From assembly GCA_026417875.1 (NCBI GenBank), contig JAOACK010000001.1, positions 33,673 to 89,333 on the forward strand: a DNA stretch of 55,661 nt, read 5' to 3'. A program made the translations under genes and the position numbers. Below, in pieces: positions 1 through 8,072 of the stretch. How positions within the stretch are numbered: the first letter of the stretch is position 1; each line of letters opens with the position of its first letter. Below the pieces are notes generated by a model. That model saw nothing but the letters and a program-made list of their open reading frames with translations. It did no database searches and was not told the origin of the DNA. Origin of the DNA: Thermodesulfovibrionales bacterium. Its GTDB lineage: Bacteria > Nitrospirota > Thermodesulfovibrionia > Thermodesulfovibrionales > CALJEL01.

Positions 1-115
1 TGAAGGCTTTACTATTGTACTTGTTACCCATGATCCCTTTGTGGCATCCTGGGGTAAGAGGCTTATATCCATGGAGGATGGAAGGATAATAAAGGATGAG
101 CCTGTTCATTCCTGA
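1..115 (+). CDS. ABC transporter ATP-binding protein, 3' end only
   Basis: Partial gene whose 5' part lies outside the window. The in-frame 37 residues contain IVLVTHDPFVA, the H-loop (switch histidine) region of an ABC ATPase, followed by MEDGRII, the usual 'M.DG.I' tail of the LolD/MacB-like family. The stop lies inside the next gene (20-base overlap), so the two are translationally linked. In Campylobacter-type iron systems a MacB-like ABC ATPase is encoded beside a DUF2318 membrane protein. That order is seen here, so this ATPase probably powers the same system. The family call from so short a fragment is fair, not certain. Confidence 0.75.
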   Translation, partial: EGFTIVLVTHDPFVASWGKRLISMEDGRIIKDEPVHS

Positions 116-1424
116 GGCATTTCTTGCAGCTTTAAAGACATCAATTGCCCTGAGCCTTTCTTTGCTTATTATCAACTCCTGTCCAGGCTCGGGAAAGTTT
201 GAAAGGAGTTCCCTGCATATAATTATTTTAATATCATGGTTTGTGCTTCTCTTTATTGCTGGAACCTTTATAGAGCTCGATGTATTTTATAAGGACCAGA
301 TCAGAAGGGCGTCTGCCTATTTCTTTGGTCTGTTACTGATAACTGCTTTTTTTTCAGCTGGTTTATCATCAGGGAGAGATTTTAGATTAATCTATATAAT
401 TCTTGTAATGCTCCTTTATACTTCTGATGTATTAAGCCTCTCCTTTTTTCTTAAGGATCTTTCTGTAATGAGAGAGAACTATGGGGGAGCTTATGCAGGA
501 GGATTAACAGGAGCTATATCAGGATTTTTACTTCTTCTTTTTGAAAAAAAGATAACCCCGAAGTTATCTCCCTATCTTTCCTTTACAGGACTTCTCTTCA
601 GTCTTTCCGGTATAAAGCTCCTTCTTGGAGGCACAGGTGGATATGCTGAGTTTTCCCTTATACCTGCAGTCCAGAAAGGGCTCATGAAGTTCTTCCATGA
701 CCTTGTCCACCAGATCTTTGTTTTTTTAATGGTCCCTGACCATCCTCTTCTTAAGACAACGGTATGGAACTTTATCGGTCTTGCTTTTGGAGAATTCTTT
801 ACATTGATAGCAACACTACTGATACTGGCCATTCCTCCCCTGTACATTGTCTCAAGACTTCTGAAAAGGCCTTTAGATGTTCCTGACAACCTCAAAGGAG
901 CTGAAAGGAGAAAATACATACATGATTTCATGCTAATGAACAGAAAGAAGGCTGTCCCTATGCTTATCTTTACCCTCATCGTATGCCTTTTCTGGTTCTT
1001 TAAGGTGGAATCAGGGCCTGAGCTTTATATACCCCAGCCAGTGCCTGTGATTGAGGAGGATGGATTTATAAGGCTTAAACTAAAAGAGCCAGTTCGAGAC
1101 CTGAGCGATGGGAAGATTCACAAATTCAATTTCAACAAGGATAACAGTCTCTACAGATTTTTTGTTCTCAAGAGGCCTGATGGAAGATTCACTGTCTGCC
1201 TTGATGCCTGCGAGATATGTGCACCGGAAGGATATGGACAGGCACGAGAGCATTTAATATGCATATACTGTAATACCCCCATTCCATACAGAACAGTAGG
1301 CGAGCCGGGAGGCTGTAATCCCATTCCGCTCAGCTTTATCCTTACAGAGACAGAGATAAAGATAGATGTCCAGGAGATACTTAGGAAGTGGAAACTGGTA
1401 CACTCAGGTATAGGCAGAGAATGA
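96..1424 (+). CDS. Polytopic membrane protein with C-terminal DUF2318 (FtrD-like) domain
   Basis: 442 residues. The first ~305 are hydrophobic with about eight or nine membrane segments. The last ~130 form a soluble domain with the cysteine pattern CLDACEIC (about 368-375), CIYC (about 389-392) and GGCNPIP (about 407-413). This is the signature of DUF2318, the Fe-S/metal-binding domain of FtrD-like proteins that accompany FTR1 or P19 iron uptake. Expected role: inner-membrane electron or iron handling on the periplasmic face. It overlaps the ABC ATPase upstream and shares an ATGA overlap with the ResB-like gene downstream, so the three form an operon. No FTR1 or P19 gene is visible, though these could lie upstream. 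Domain call firm; substrate inferred. Confidence 0.8.
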   Translation: MSLFIPEAFLAALKTSIALSLSLLIINSCPGSGKFERSSLHIIILISWFVLLFIAGTFIELDVFYKDQIRRASAYFFGLLLITAFFSAGLSSGRDFRLIYIILVMLLYTSDVLSLSFFLKDLSVMRENYGGAYAGGLTGAISGFLLLLFEKKITPKLSPYLSFTGLLFSLSGIKLLLGGTGGYAEFSLIPAVQKGLMKFFHDLVHQIFVFLMVPDHPLLKTTVWNFIGLAFGEFFTLIATLLILAIPPLYIVSRLLKRPLDVPDNLKGAERRKYIHDFMLMNRKKAVPMLIFTLIVCLFWFFKVESGPELYIPQPVPVIEEDGFIRLKLKEPVRDLSDGKIHKFNFNKDNSLYRFFVLKRPDGRFTVCLDACEICAPEGYGQAREHLICIYCNTPIPYRTVGEPGGCNPIPLSFILTETEIKIDVQEILRKWKLVHSGIGRE

Positions 1425-2437
1425 AGGAATTTTTCAGGATCGAAAGGCTTATTAAACTTAGAAGGCTCATCTTGTGGGCATGGCTAGTATATTATCTTAC
1501 CTGGAGCACATGGTCAGAAGAGGCCTTTGCCCAATTCGTCTCAGGACTTGGAAGAAGTCTTTTATGGCAGGTAGTCTTTTTGGGCTTTCTTTTTCTGCTC
1601 ACTATAGAGATAATCTACAGATTCAGGAAGATAATGAAGAATAATATATTGCTTGCACTGTTCTGGCTCATACTTCCTTCAGGCATACTACTGTTCCTTT
1701 CTGGATTCTTCCTGAGTGCTACGATGAGAATGGAAACAAGAATACTGACAGGAAAGGAGGACATATTCCAGATACCCTGGTCTCAAAAAAGATACGGAGT
1801 GATGGATATTAAGCCTTCCATAAAGGAGAGATTTCTTGATATAGAGCAGGAATCACCATCACCCATATTCACGACAGAGCCTGTGGTCTTGCTAACCGAT
1901 TTCAGGAATACCTACAGAGTGGGTGTATACCCACCCCGCAGGATTGATGGCACATTCTTTCATATACTTAATTTTAATATAGCACCATCCATAGAGGTAA
2001 AAAACAGAGAAGGCGAACTTGTCCTTAAAGGTGATCTGGCCCTGCGGATACTTCCAGCAGGCAGTACTGATTATGCAGTACTTGAAGGTCTTCCTTACAG
2101 AATAACCATGAAACTTCTTCCATCAAAGGAGATAAAAAAGGGCGATATCCTTGCAAAGGAATATAATCTCAATGACAGACTCTATGAGTTAAAGGTCTTC
2201 AGGATAATAAATCCTGAGGAGGCGGGAACTCTAATTGCAGAGGGTAAATCAGTAAGTCCTTTAAAATTTGATAATTATACCATTACAGTTACAGGTCATA
2301 CCTACTGGGTACTTCTTGAGATAGTAAAGGATGATGCAGTCTATGTAATTGTAGCAGGCTTGATTCTGATAATTACTGGCTTAATTTTTAGGATAATACT
2401 TTTGCCATGGTGGTTAAAAGAACTAAAAAGACCTTAA
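1421..2437 (+). CDS. ResB-like membrane protein
   Basis: 338 residues from the ATG that overlaps the previous stop (ATGA). An upstream in-frame ATG at 1388 is possible but would overlap the DUF2318 gene by 37 bases. Three membrane segments lie in the first ~100 residues, then a large extracytoplasmic domain of about 200 residues, then one last membrane segment. The pattern near the end (GHTYWVLLEIVKDD then a hydrophobic stretch) matches the end of ResB/Ccs1 cytochrome c synthesis proteins. ResB normally works with ResC/CcsA to carry heme and attach it to apocytochromes. No ResC gene is next to it, and the partner here is a DUF2318 protein, so its job may differ. ResB membership is by topology and weak motifs. 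Confidence 0.55.
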   Translation: MKEFFRIERLIKLRRLILWAWLVYYLTWSTWSEEAFAQFVSGLGRSLLWQVVFLGFLFLLTIEIIYRFRKIMKNNILLALFWLILPSGILLFLSGFFLSATMRMETRILTGKEDIFQIPWSQKRYGVMDIKPSIKERFLDIEQESPSPIFTTEPVVLLTDFRNTYRVGVYPPRRIDGTFFHILNFNIAPSIEVKNREGELVLKGDLALRILPAGSTDYAVLEGLPYRITMKLLPSKEIKKGDILAKEYNLNDRLYELKVFRIINPEEAGTLIAEGKSVSPLKFDNYTITVTGHTYWVLLEIVKDDAVYVIVAGLILIITGLIFRIILLPWWLKELKRP

Positions 2438-2488
2438 ATTAAGGGTAAAAATACTCTATCTCTTTTTACAAGCCTATTTTCTTTAATT

Positions 2489-2821
2489 CTATTTCTTCGT
2501 TATCTCTACAAGAAGCTGGATTACTGTATCAATCCTCTGATTCAGCTGACCCATCTCCTGCCTTAACTGACCTATCTGAGTGTCTATCTTGTTATTAATC
2601 TTCTCCTCAACTGATCCTATCTCCTGCCTAAGCTGTCCTACCTCCTGCCTTAACTGACCTATCTGCATATCTATTTTATTATTAAGATATCGGAAATCCT
2701 CTTCCTGCCTCTTTTTTATGTCTTCAATACCCCTTTTTAATTCCTCTGTTCGCTCTTCGACAACCTGATAAATAAGCTCAAGGGTTACTTTTTTGACTAA
2801 CTGTTTAACTGTTTCTCTCAT
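2489..2821 (-). CDS. Small coiled-coil protein with internal repeat
   Basis: 110 residues, almost entirely predicted coiled coil, rich in Q, E, K and R. The N-terminal third (KQLVKKVTLELIYQVVEER) precedes a repeated unit. NNKIDMQIGQLRQE at residues 47-60 recurs as NNKIDTQIGQLRQE at 76-89 (period 29 residues), with extra GQLRQE heptads between. There is an AAAGGA Shine-Dalgarno about 9 bases before the ATG and a TTGACA box further up (2855-2860). No enzyme motif is seen and function is unknown. A decayed copy of the same family lies at 51100-51274, so it is a dispersed family in this genome. It could help a partner oligomerise or associate with DNA or membrane, but that is speculation. Confidence 0.7.
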   Translation of the reverse strand: MRETVKQLVKKVTLELIYQVVEERTEELKRGIEDIKKRQEEDFRYLNNKIDMQIGQLRQEVGQLRQEIGSVEEKINNKIDTQIGQLRQEMGQLNQRIDTVIQLLVEITKK

Positions 2822-2908
2822 AAAAGATTTCCTTTCTACTTATTCTTAATAAGATGTCAATACAAGAAAAATCCTAAAATTTTCTTTAATTTTTGTTTAA
2901 TTAACCTC

Positions 2909-3400
2909 TTAGAAGCTCTTAAATATCCCTATGCCGAATCTCACAGGTATCTCCCTGGACTTTTCAAAGAGATAAAGATTCTTTGATACAATCAGTGGGT
3001 ATTTGTACTCCATCTCACCTATCTTTCCAGGTATGATGCCTGATAATTCTCCAACTGCTGTAATGAGCTTTCCCTTTGTGTAGATTGCTGGATCAAGATA
3101 ACCTTCATATTTGATCATGAACCTACCCCTTGAGAGCTCTGTATCCTCGGGTCTTCCTCTTGAATCCAGCGGCCTTTCAAGAATTTCTATATAGGTGGCA
3201 TCCTTAGTATTTGCAGTTGAGAGTATCAATCCACCAAGCATTACAGTCTTACCTCTGTGAGCTTCGGGGTCTTTAAAAATCATCTCGGGTGTCAGGGCAA
3301 CATCAACTTGAGATCTCAATTCCCGGGGTACTACATGGGCGCAGGAGGAAAAAAGGAAGGCTATACATGTAAGCAGAAATATCAATACTATCTTTTTCAT
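2909..3400 (-). CDS. Slp-family outer membrane lipoprotein
   Basis: 163 residues with a classic lipoprotein signal: basic MKK, hydrophobic core, lipobox LFSSC with the lipidated Cys at about residue 20. The mature part (PEMIFKDPEAHRGK, then a beta-rich domain) matches the Slp/YeaY family, small outer-membrane lipoproteins linked in enteric bacteria to starvation and acid stress. The sorting residue after the Cys is Ala, not Asp, consistent with outer-membrane placement. It is monocistronic, with its own promoter ending 5 bases before the ATG and no Shine-Dalgarno. Exact function in this lineage is unknown. Confidence 0.8.
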   Translation of the reverse strand: MKKIVLIFLLTCIAFLFSSCAHVVPRELRSQVDVALTPEMIFKDPEAHRGKTVMLGGLILSTANTKDATYIEILERPLDSRGRPEDTELSRGRFMIKYEGYLDPAIYTKGKLITAVGELSGIIPGKIGEMEYKYPLIVSKNLYLFEKSREIPVRFGIGIFKSF

Positions 3401-3405
3401 GTTTA

Positions 3406-3435
3406 ATTATTAATTAACAGAGCGCGCTTTGTCAA
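3406..3435 (-). promoter_or_regulatory. Sigma-70 promoter of the Slp gene (leaderless type)
   Basis: On the minus strand: TTGACA (3435-3430), 18-base spacer, AATAAT (3411-3406). The start codon A is at 3400, only 5 bases after the -10 box, so the expected transcription start falls at or next to the AUG. No Shine-Dalgarno sequence is present. Confidence 0.6.
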
Positions 3436-3438
3436 GGT

Positions 3439-3618
3439 ATGATAAAAGAAAAGATTATTGAAGTCTCTTTTAAAAAGAGGAAAAGACGCAAATTCCATTC
3501 ACACCTCATAGGCTACATAAATATTAAAAGAAAAGTATTGCCTTTTACGGTAGAGCTCAGCATCGAAGTCGAGAAGTCAATAATAAAATATATTAAAACC
3601 TCTAAGAAGATTAATTGA
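3439..3618 (+). CDS. Possible small basic protein (59 aa)
   Basis: An open frame of 59 codons filling the gap between two minus-strand genes. The product is very basic, with a FKKRKRRK cluster at about residues 11-18 and a lysine-rich tail. It starts MIKEKIIEVS and ends just before the znuB stop. The ribosome site is poor (only AAGG close to the ATG). Codon use is plausible and the frame spans nearly the whole gap, but there is no family match I recognise. It could be an unannotated small gene or chance. Confidence 0.3.
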   Translation: MIKEKIIEVSFKKRKRRKFHSHLIGYINIKRKVLPFTVELSIEVEKSIIKYIKTSKKIN

Positions 3619-3622
3619 AGAG

Positions 3623-4423
3623 CTATATTCTTCTTGAGAATATAAAGGCTCCAAAGAAAAATAATGCAAGAAGAAGGCTTATCGTACCTCCTGTAGGTAT
3701 ATTAAAGTAAAAAGACAGAAATATTCCGCCTATTACTGATATAAGGGAAACAATACAGGATAATGTTATCATCCTGAGAAATCTTTTTGTGAGGAGATGG
3801 GCTGTAGCACCCGGTATTACCAACAGAGCAGATATAAGTATAATTCCAACAAGTTTTATACCCAGTACAATAGCCACAGCCATGCTTAGGAGAAAGAGTG
3901 CCTTTATAGCCCGTACCTTTATACCGCTTACAAAGGCAAGTTCTTCATTGAAGGTGATCAGATAAAGTTCTTTTAATATTAGGGCGGTAAGACCGAGCAG
4001 GATGAGTATTATAATTGAACCTGTTAGTGCCTCTGATTCTGTGATTGCAAGTATGCTTCCAAAGAGGTAGCCGAATAGGTCAACATTATATTTTCCTGAT
4101 ATGCCTATAAGAACAATTCCAAGTGCCATTGATGCTGTAAAGAATATGCCTATTGATGTATCCTCTGCCAGTCTTCCCTCTGAGCTGACAAATTCTATTC
4201 CATAGGAGACTAAGAGACTGTAAAGGATCGCACTTAATAAGGGATTTATTCCCAGTATAAAGCCAATTGCCACGCCACCAAAGGCAGCATGTGCTATGCC
4301 TGAACCGAGGAAGGATATCCTTCTTAAGACAACAAAGACAGAGATTATGCCTGAGAATACGGCAAGTAAGGCACCGCTTATGATTGCCCTCTGGACAAAT
4401 CCATAGTTCAGTACATCAAACAT
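3623..4423 (-). CDS. znuB: Metal ABC transporter permease, ZnuB family
   Basis: 266 residues, almost wholly hydrophobic with 7-9 membrane segments, matching the ABC-3 family (ZnuB/MntB/TroC). Typical signatures are SGIAHAAFGGVAIG near residues 37-50 and the GIKLVGIILISALLVIP stretch near 187-203. It forms the inner-membrane channel for zinc or manganese together with the ATPase encoded just upstream. The start overlaps the ATPase gene by 8 bases and it is the last gene of the three-gene operon. The metal (Zn or Mn) cannot be fixed from the permease alone. Confidence 0.9.
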   Translation of the reverse strand: MFDVLNYGFVQRAIISGALLAVFSGIISVFVVLRRISFLGSGIAHAAFGGVAIGFILGINPLLSAILYSLLVSYGIEFVSSEGRLAEDTSIGIFFTASMALGIVLIGISGKYNVDLFGYLFGSILAITESEALTGSIIILILLGLTALILKELYLITFNEELAFVSGIKVRAIKALFLLSMAVAIVLGIKLVGIILISALLVIPGATAHLLTKRFLRMITLSCIVSLISVIGGIFLSFYFNIPTGGTISLLLALFFFGAFIFSRRI

Positions 4424-5195
4424 AGCCCCTCTTCAGCCTTTCACATCTTTCACAGGCCTCTGAATGAAGCATTATATCTACCGAGCGTCCGTAGAGCTTT
4501 GATAGCACTTCATCTGAAAGGGCATTCACAGGACTTCCATGATAATGGAGTATTCTGTTAAGACAGGCAACTTCATCCACATAACCTGAAAGGGCGCCAA
4601 TGTCGTGGGAAACCATTATTATTGTAATATTTAACTTTCTCTGGAGTCCTTTAAGGAGATGATAGAAGTCTTCCTGACCGACTACATCTATACCTGTGCT
4701 TGGTTCATCAAGTATAAGTATCTTGGGACCTGCCACAAGCGCCCTGGCTGCAAGGACCCTCTGTTGCTGCCCTGCTGATAGATTACCGAAGGTCTCAAAG
4801 GCTAAACCTTCCATTCCCATAACCCTTAATACCTCGAGAGCTTTTTCTCTGTGCTCCTTTGAAGGAAACCTTATATAACCTATCTTTCCATAAAGTCCTG
4901 TCAGCACAACATCTATTGCCCTTGCCGGAAAATTCAGGTCAATCTTCAATGCCTGAGGAAGATAACCGAATAAACCTCTTTTTATTGCCTCTAAAGGAGT
5001 GCCTCCCTCTACCTTCACTGTACCCGACGATGGTTTTAATATTCCGAGGATTATCTTAAGAAGTGTAGTCTTTCCACCTCCATTTGGTCCAACTATACCG
5101 AGGAATCTTCCTTCTTCAAGAACAAGGTCTATGTCCTTAAGTATATCCTTACTTCCGATACTGTAATAAAGACCTTTTATCTCAACGGCATTCAT
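4416..5195 (-). CDS. znuC: Metal ABC transporter ATP-binding protein, ZnuC family
   Basis: 259 residues. Walker A GPNGGGKTT at 36-44, Q-loop YLPQ near 78-81, signature LSAGQ at 139-143, Walker B ILILDEP at 159-165 and H-loop SHD near 196-198. It hydrolyses ATP to drive metal import through the permease encoded next. It overlaps the binding-protein gene by 4 bases (ATGA). The C-terminus carries a short extra tail with C248-x-x-C251, which may bind metal; many ZnuC proteins have Cys/His tails of this kind. Confidence 0.92.
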   Translation of the reverse strand: MNAVEIKGLYYSIGSKDILKDIDLVLEEGRFLGIVGPNGGGKTTLLKIILGILKPSSGTVKVEGGTPLEAIKRGLFGYLPQALKIDLNFPARAIDVVLTGLYGKIGYIRFPSKEHREKALEVLRVMGMEGLAFETFGNLSAGQQQRVLAARALVAGPKILILDEPSTGIDVVGQEDFYHLLKGLQRKLNITIIMVSHDIGALSGYVDEVACLNRILHYHGSPVNALSDEVLSKLYGRSVDIMLHSEACERCERLKRGYV

Positions 5196-6079
5196 CTTAG
5201 AGCCTTTTCAAACATTGAGAGATTATAAAGCATAAGGTTTATATAACTGTCTCTTCCTGGAATATCCCTTCCACCGATAGGATCAAGCATCAAAATCATA
5301 GCACCTGACTCCCGAGCAAGAGCCTCTACTAGATGGGTACTAAACTGGGGTTCACCGAAGATTGCCTTTGTCTTTTTCTCTCTCATAAAATCAATAATCC
5401 TTTTTATATTTCCAGGCCTCAATTCCCTGCCGGCTCCCTCTATTATGTAGATTGGGTTAAGGCCATATCTTTTAGAAAAATAATTCCAGGCAGGGTGGAG
5501 GGCAACGAATTCTTTTTTTGGGAGTTGAGATATCCTTTTTTTAATCTCTTTATGAAGGTCATCAAGCCTCTTTTTGTACTCGGTAGCATTTTCAATATAA
5601 AAATCCCTCCATCCAGGGTCAAGGCTTATTAGAGTGGCTGTAATACTGTCCACCATTGATTTTACAAGTACAGGGTCAAGCCAGTAATGAGGATCACCTT
5701 CATGGGAATGGCCGTGACCTTCCTCCACTGCCTCAAGAAGAGGTATATTTTTTGAAAGGTCAAGGATCCTTATATCTTTTTTTGCAGATCTTACAAACCT
5801 CTCTGCCCAGAACTCTAGTCCAGCTCCTATCTTTATGAAAAGCCTTGTCTTTGTTAATTCTCTTATCTCTGATGGTGCAGGTTCAAAGGCATGGGGATTG
5901 GCACCTGCAGGGATTAGTGTTCTGACCGTTACCCTCTGTCTACCTATATTTTTTGTTATATCCTCGAGAGGATAGATAGAAACAAGGATATTTAATTCTT
6001 CAGCTCCGAGATTAATAGGTATAAATAAGAACAGGGTTAAAATGAGGCGTCCAAAGATATTCTTCATAATAAAAAGCAT
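5192..6079 (-). CDS. znuA: Metal ABC transporter substrate-binding protein, ZnuA family
   Basis: 295 residues with an N-terminal signal peptide ending near GAEE (24-28). Metal ligands of the family are visible: H63 in NPHAFEP, H131 in DPHYWLDP, H195 in ALHPAW, and D266 in MLDPIGG. A short His-rich loop, GHGHSHEGD (about 121-129), favours zinc, since ZnuA proteins carry such loops. It captures metal in the periplasm for the ZnuBC pair. The start is uncertain: ATG at 6079 or ATG at 6067 (MKN). Neither has a Shine-Dalgarno site. A TATACT box at 6089-6094 would put the transcription start about 2-3 bases before the first ATG. Confidence 0.9.
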   Translation of the reverse strand: MLFIMKNIFGRLILTLFLFIPINLGAEELNILVSIYPLEDITKNIGRQRVTVRTLIPAGANPHAFEPAPSEIRELTKTRLFIKIGAGLEFWAERFVRSAKKDIRILDLSKNIPLLEAVEEGHGHSHEGDPHYWLDPVLVKSMVDSITATLISLDPGWRDFYIENATEYKKRLDDLHKEIKKRISQLPKKEFVALHPAWNYFSKRYGLNPIYIIEGAGRELRPGNIKRIIDFMREKKTKAIFGEPQFSTHLVEALARESGAMILMLDPIGGRDIPGRDSYINLMLYNLSMFEKALR

Positions 6080-6102
6080 ACAGAATAAAGTATATCTGAT
6101 GC

Positions 6103-6135
6103 AAGGGCATCTGGATTATAATAGTTAATGCCCTT
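6103..6135. promoter_or_regulatory. Inverted repeat around the MFS gene start and -10 box
   Basis: Perfect 8-base arms AAGGGCAT (6103-6110) and ATGCCCTT (6128-6135), 17 bases apart, enclose the -10 box of the MFS gene and include its start codon. The znuA promoter lies just to the left. If the mRNA starts at the AUG, the left arm is not transcribed, so any role would be as a DNA operator. Confidence 0.35.
6117..6122 (+). promoter_or_regulatory. -10 box of the MFS gene (leaderless type)
   Basis: Perfect TATAAT ending 5 bases before the ATG at 6128. No clear -35 box and no Shine-Dalgarno sequence. Confidence 0.5.
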
Positions 6136-7357
6136 TCTCAGGCTTCCTCCTGCTGTAAATTCAAGGGATTTTAGACTCTACATGGCTGGACAGATGGTGT
6201 CTCTCACCGGCACATGGATGCAGTCTGTTGCCCAGAACTGGCTTGTCTGGAGCCTGACAAACTCGTCTATTTATCTAGGAATTGTGGCTGGTGCCTCTTC
6301 ACTCCCTATGCTCCTCTTTACGATTCCTGGCGGTATTATTGCTGACAGATTCTCAAAAAGGAAAATCCTGATGGCTACACAGATTCTTTCCATAATACCT
6401 GCACTATTACTGGGTATATTTATTGATCTTAGGATAATAACAGTTTTCCATATAGCCATCTTTGCCTTTTTGCTTGGTTCAATAAATGCCCTTGATGTGC
6501 CCACAAGACAATCCTTTTTAATAGAGATGGTTGGCAGAGAATCCCTAACAAGTGCTATAGCCCTAAATTCAGCAATTTTTAATGGAGCAAGGCTGATTGG
6601 CCCTGTGATAGCCGGAGTGATTATATCCTTCTTCAGCATCTCAACATGTTTTTATTTAAATGCTATAAGCTATATACCTATAATTCTTGCCCTTAACATG
6701 ATGAAAAGTGAACAAAGGAATGATTCTTCAGAACTCTGGCATAGAAAAAAAGAAGGCAGAACGCTCCTTCCCGAGATAAAAGAGGCCATGGACTTCTTGA
6801 GGTCTGATCCTACAGTGTTTCACACACTCCTTCTTGTAATGGCCTTCAGCCTCTTTGGAATTCCTTATATAATCCTGCTTCCAGTAATTGCCACTGAGGT
6901 TTTCAGTTCATCTGCAGGAATATATGGCATCATGATGGGTGCCCAGGGAGCAGGCTCCCTCGCAGCAGCCCTATCTATTGCCCTGAGACAGGAAGTTAGT
7001 AATAAAAGGATGCACATCGGATTTTTTACTGTCATCTTTTCAATAGTTCTTTTTTTCTTTGCGCTCTCAAAAGAACTTTTTCTTAGCTTATTGCTCCTCT
7101 TCCTTGCTGGATTCTGTATTATAAGCCTCCTTGCTACGGCAAACAGTCTCATACAGCACAGGACACCTGACAATCTGAGGGGAAGGATCATGAGTATTTA
7201 TACACTTGTATTCCTTGGAATGGCTCCAGCTGGAAATCTGCTTGTAGGTTCTCTTGCCTCTGTTGCAGGTGCGGCTACAGGCTTAAAAATTCTTTCTCTT
7301 TTAACAATGGTTGGAGGGCTGGTATTCACTGTAACCGAGAGGTATAACCGGGATTGA
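6128..7357 (+). CDS. MFS transporter (MFS_3, EntS-like exporter family)
   Basis: 409 residues with about 11-12 membrane segments. The opening (FRLYMAGQMVSLTGTWMQ) and the loop motif GGIIADRFSKRK (about 74-85, between segments 2 and 3) are typical of the MFS_3 group, which includes the enterobactin exporter EntS. Also typical is LDVPTRQSF near 122-130. Likely a proton-driven exporter of a small molecule; the substrate cannot be read from sequence. Transcribed divergently from znuABC across a ~50-base spacer, so shared control by metal is possible but unproven. The start fits the family N-terminus, supporting a leaderless transcript. Confidence 0.8.
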   Translation: MPFLRLPPAVNSRDFRLYMAGQMVSLTGTWMQSVAQNWLVWSLTNSSIYLGIVAGASSLPMLLFTIPGGIIADRFSKRKILMATQILSIIPALLLGIFIDLRIITVFHIAIFAFLLGSINALDVPTRQSFLIEMVGRESLTSAIALNSAIFNGARLIGPVIAGVIISFFSISTCFYLNAISYIPIILALNMMKSEQRNDSSELWHRKKEGRTLLPEIKEAMDFLRSDPTVFHTLLLVMAFSLFGIPYIILLPVIATEVFSSSAGIYGIMMGAQGAGSLAAALSIALRQEVSNKRMHIGFFTVIFSIVLFFFALSKELFLSLLLLFLAGFCIISLLATANSLIQHRTPDNLRGRIMSIYTLVFLGMAPAGNLLVGSLASVAGAATGLKILSLLTMVGGLVFTVTERYNRD

Positions 7358-7385
7358 AGGCCCTGAATATGTTATTCTTTCTATT

Positions 7386-8072
7386 ATGAGAATCCTTGCC
7401 ATAGAGACCTCAACAGTACTTGGCGGCATTGCCATTGTTGATGATAAGGTACTTATCTCTGAGATAAGACTGAATGTATCTGTTGAACATTCAGAGAGGC
7501 TCCTGCCAGAGATAGCTCACCTTATAAAGGCCTCGGGCCTCTCAATAGAGGATATTGATGCCTTTGCCATCTCTACCGGTCCTGGCTCATTTACAGGCCT
7601 GAGAGTGGGTATGGCAACTGCGAAAGGACTTTCCTTTGCCAGCGGGAAACCCCTGATCGCAGTCTCCACACTTGAGGCAATGGCATGGAACTTACCCTAT
7701 ACTCACTATCCTGTCTGCACCGTGCTTGATGCAAGAAGGAATCAAGTATTCATGGCTCTTTTTAAATGGAAAGAAGAAAATTTTATAACACTTAAAGAAC
7801 CATCTGTTATAGAAAGGAACAGACTTCCGGATATTGTAAGGGAGATAGTTAACAGCGAAAGAGTTATACTCATAGGAAACGGTTGTGATTTTTATAAAGA
7901 AAGAAAAGAATTCCTTATTCCTCAAGGACATCATATCCTTCCATCTCCTGCAAATGTGGCTTTTCTTGGACTGAGGATTGCAAGAGAAGGGAGGTTCTCC
8001 GATCCTCTTACGCTCACACCTCTTTATCTAAGAAAGTCTCAGGCAGAAGAGAGAGGAACTTCATCATTATGA
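7386..8072 (+). CDS. tsaB: tRNA threonylcarbamoyladenosine biosynthesis protein TsaB
   Basis: 228 residues, normal length. It starts MRILAIETS and has the STGPGSFTGLRVG motif (about 63-75) of the TsaB/TsaD fold. TsaB pairs with TsaD and TsaE to make the t6A modification at position 37 of ANN-decoding tRNAs. The stop overlaps the next gene, rimI, by 4 bases; tsaB-rimI is a common pair in bacteria. No Shine-Dalgarno is seen. A TG-T-TATTCT element (7370-7378) ends 7 bases before the ATG and could give a leaderless transcript, but read-through from the MFS gene is equally possible. Confidence 0.92.
   Translation: MRILAIETSTVLGGIAIVDDKVLISEIRLNVSVEHSERLLPEIAHLIKASGLSIEDIDAFAISTGPGSFTGLRVGMATAKGLSFASGKPLIAVSTLEAMAWNLPYTHYPVCTVLDARRNQVFMALFKWKEENFITLKEPSVIERNRLPDIVREIVNSERVILIGNGCDFYKERKEFLIPQGHHILPSPANVAFLGLRIAREGRFSDPLTLTPLYLRKSQAEERGTSSL

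Noticed and set aside
572-979. 135-codon open frame on the minus strand
   Set aside because: Lies wholly within the DUF2318 gene in another frame, with unnatural composition and no ribosome site; a shadow of the real gene.
2570-2700. Regularly spaced short repeats that could suggest a CRISPR array
   Set aside because: They are coding heptad repeats (GQLRQE) of the coiled-coil protein; no unique spacers between identical repeats.
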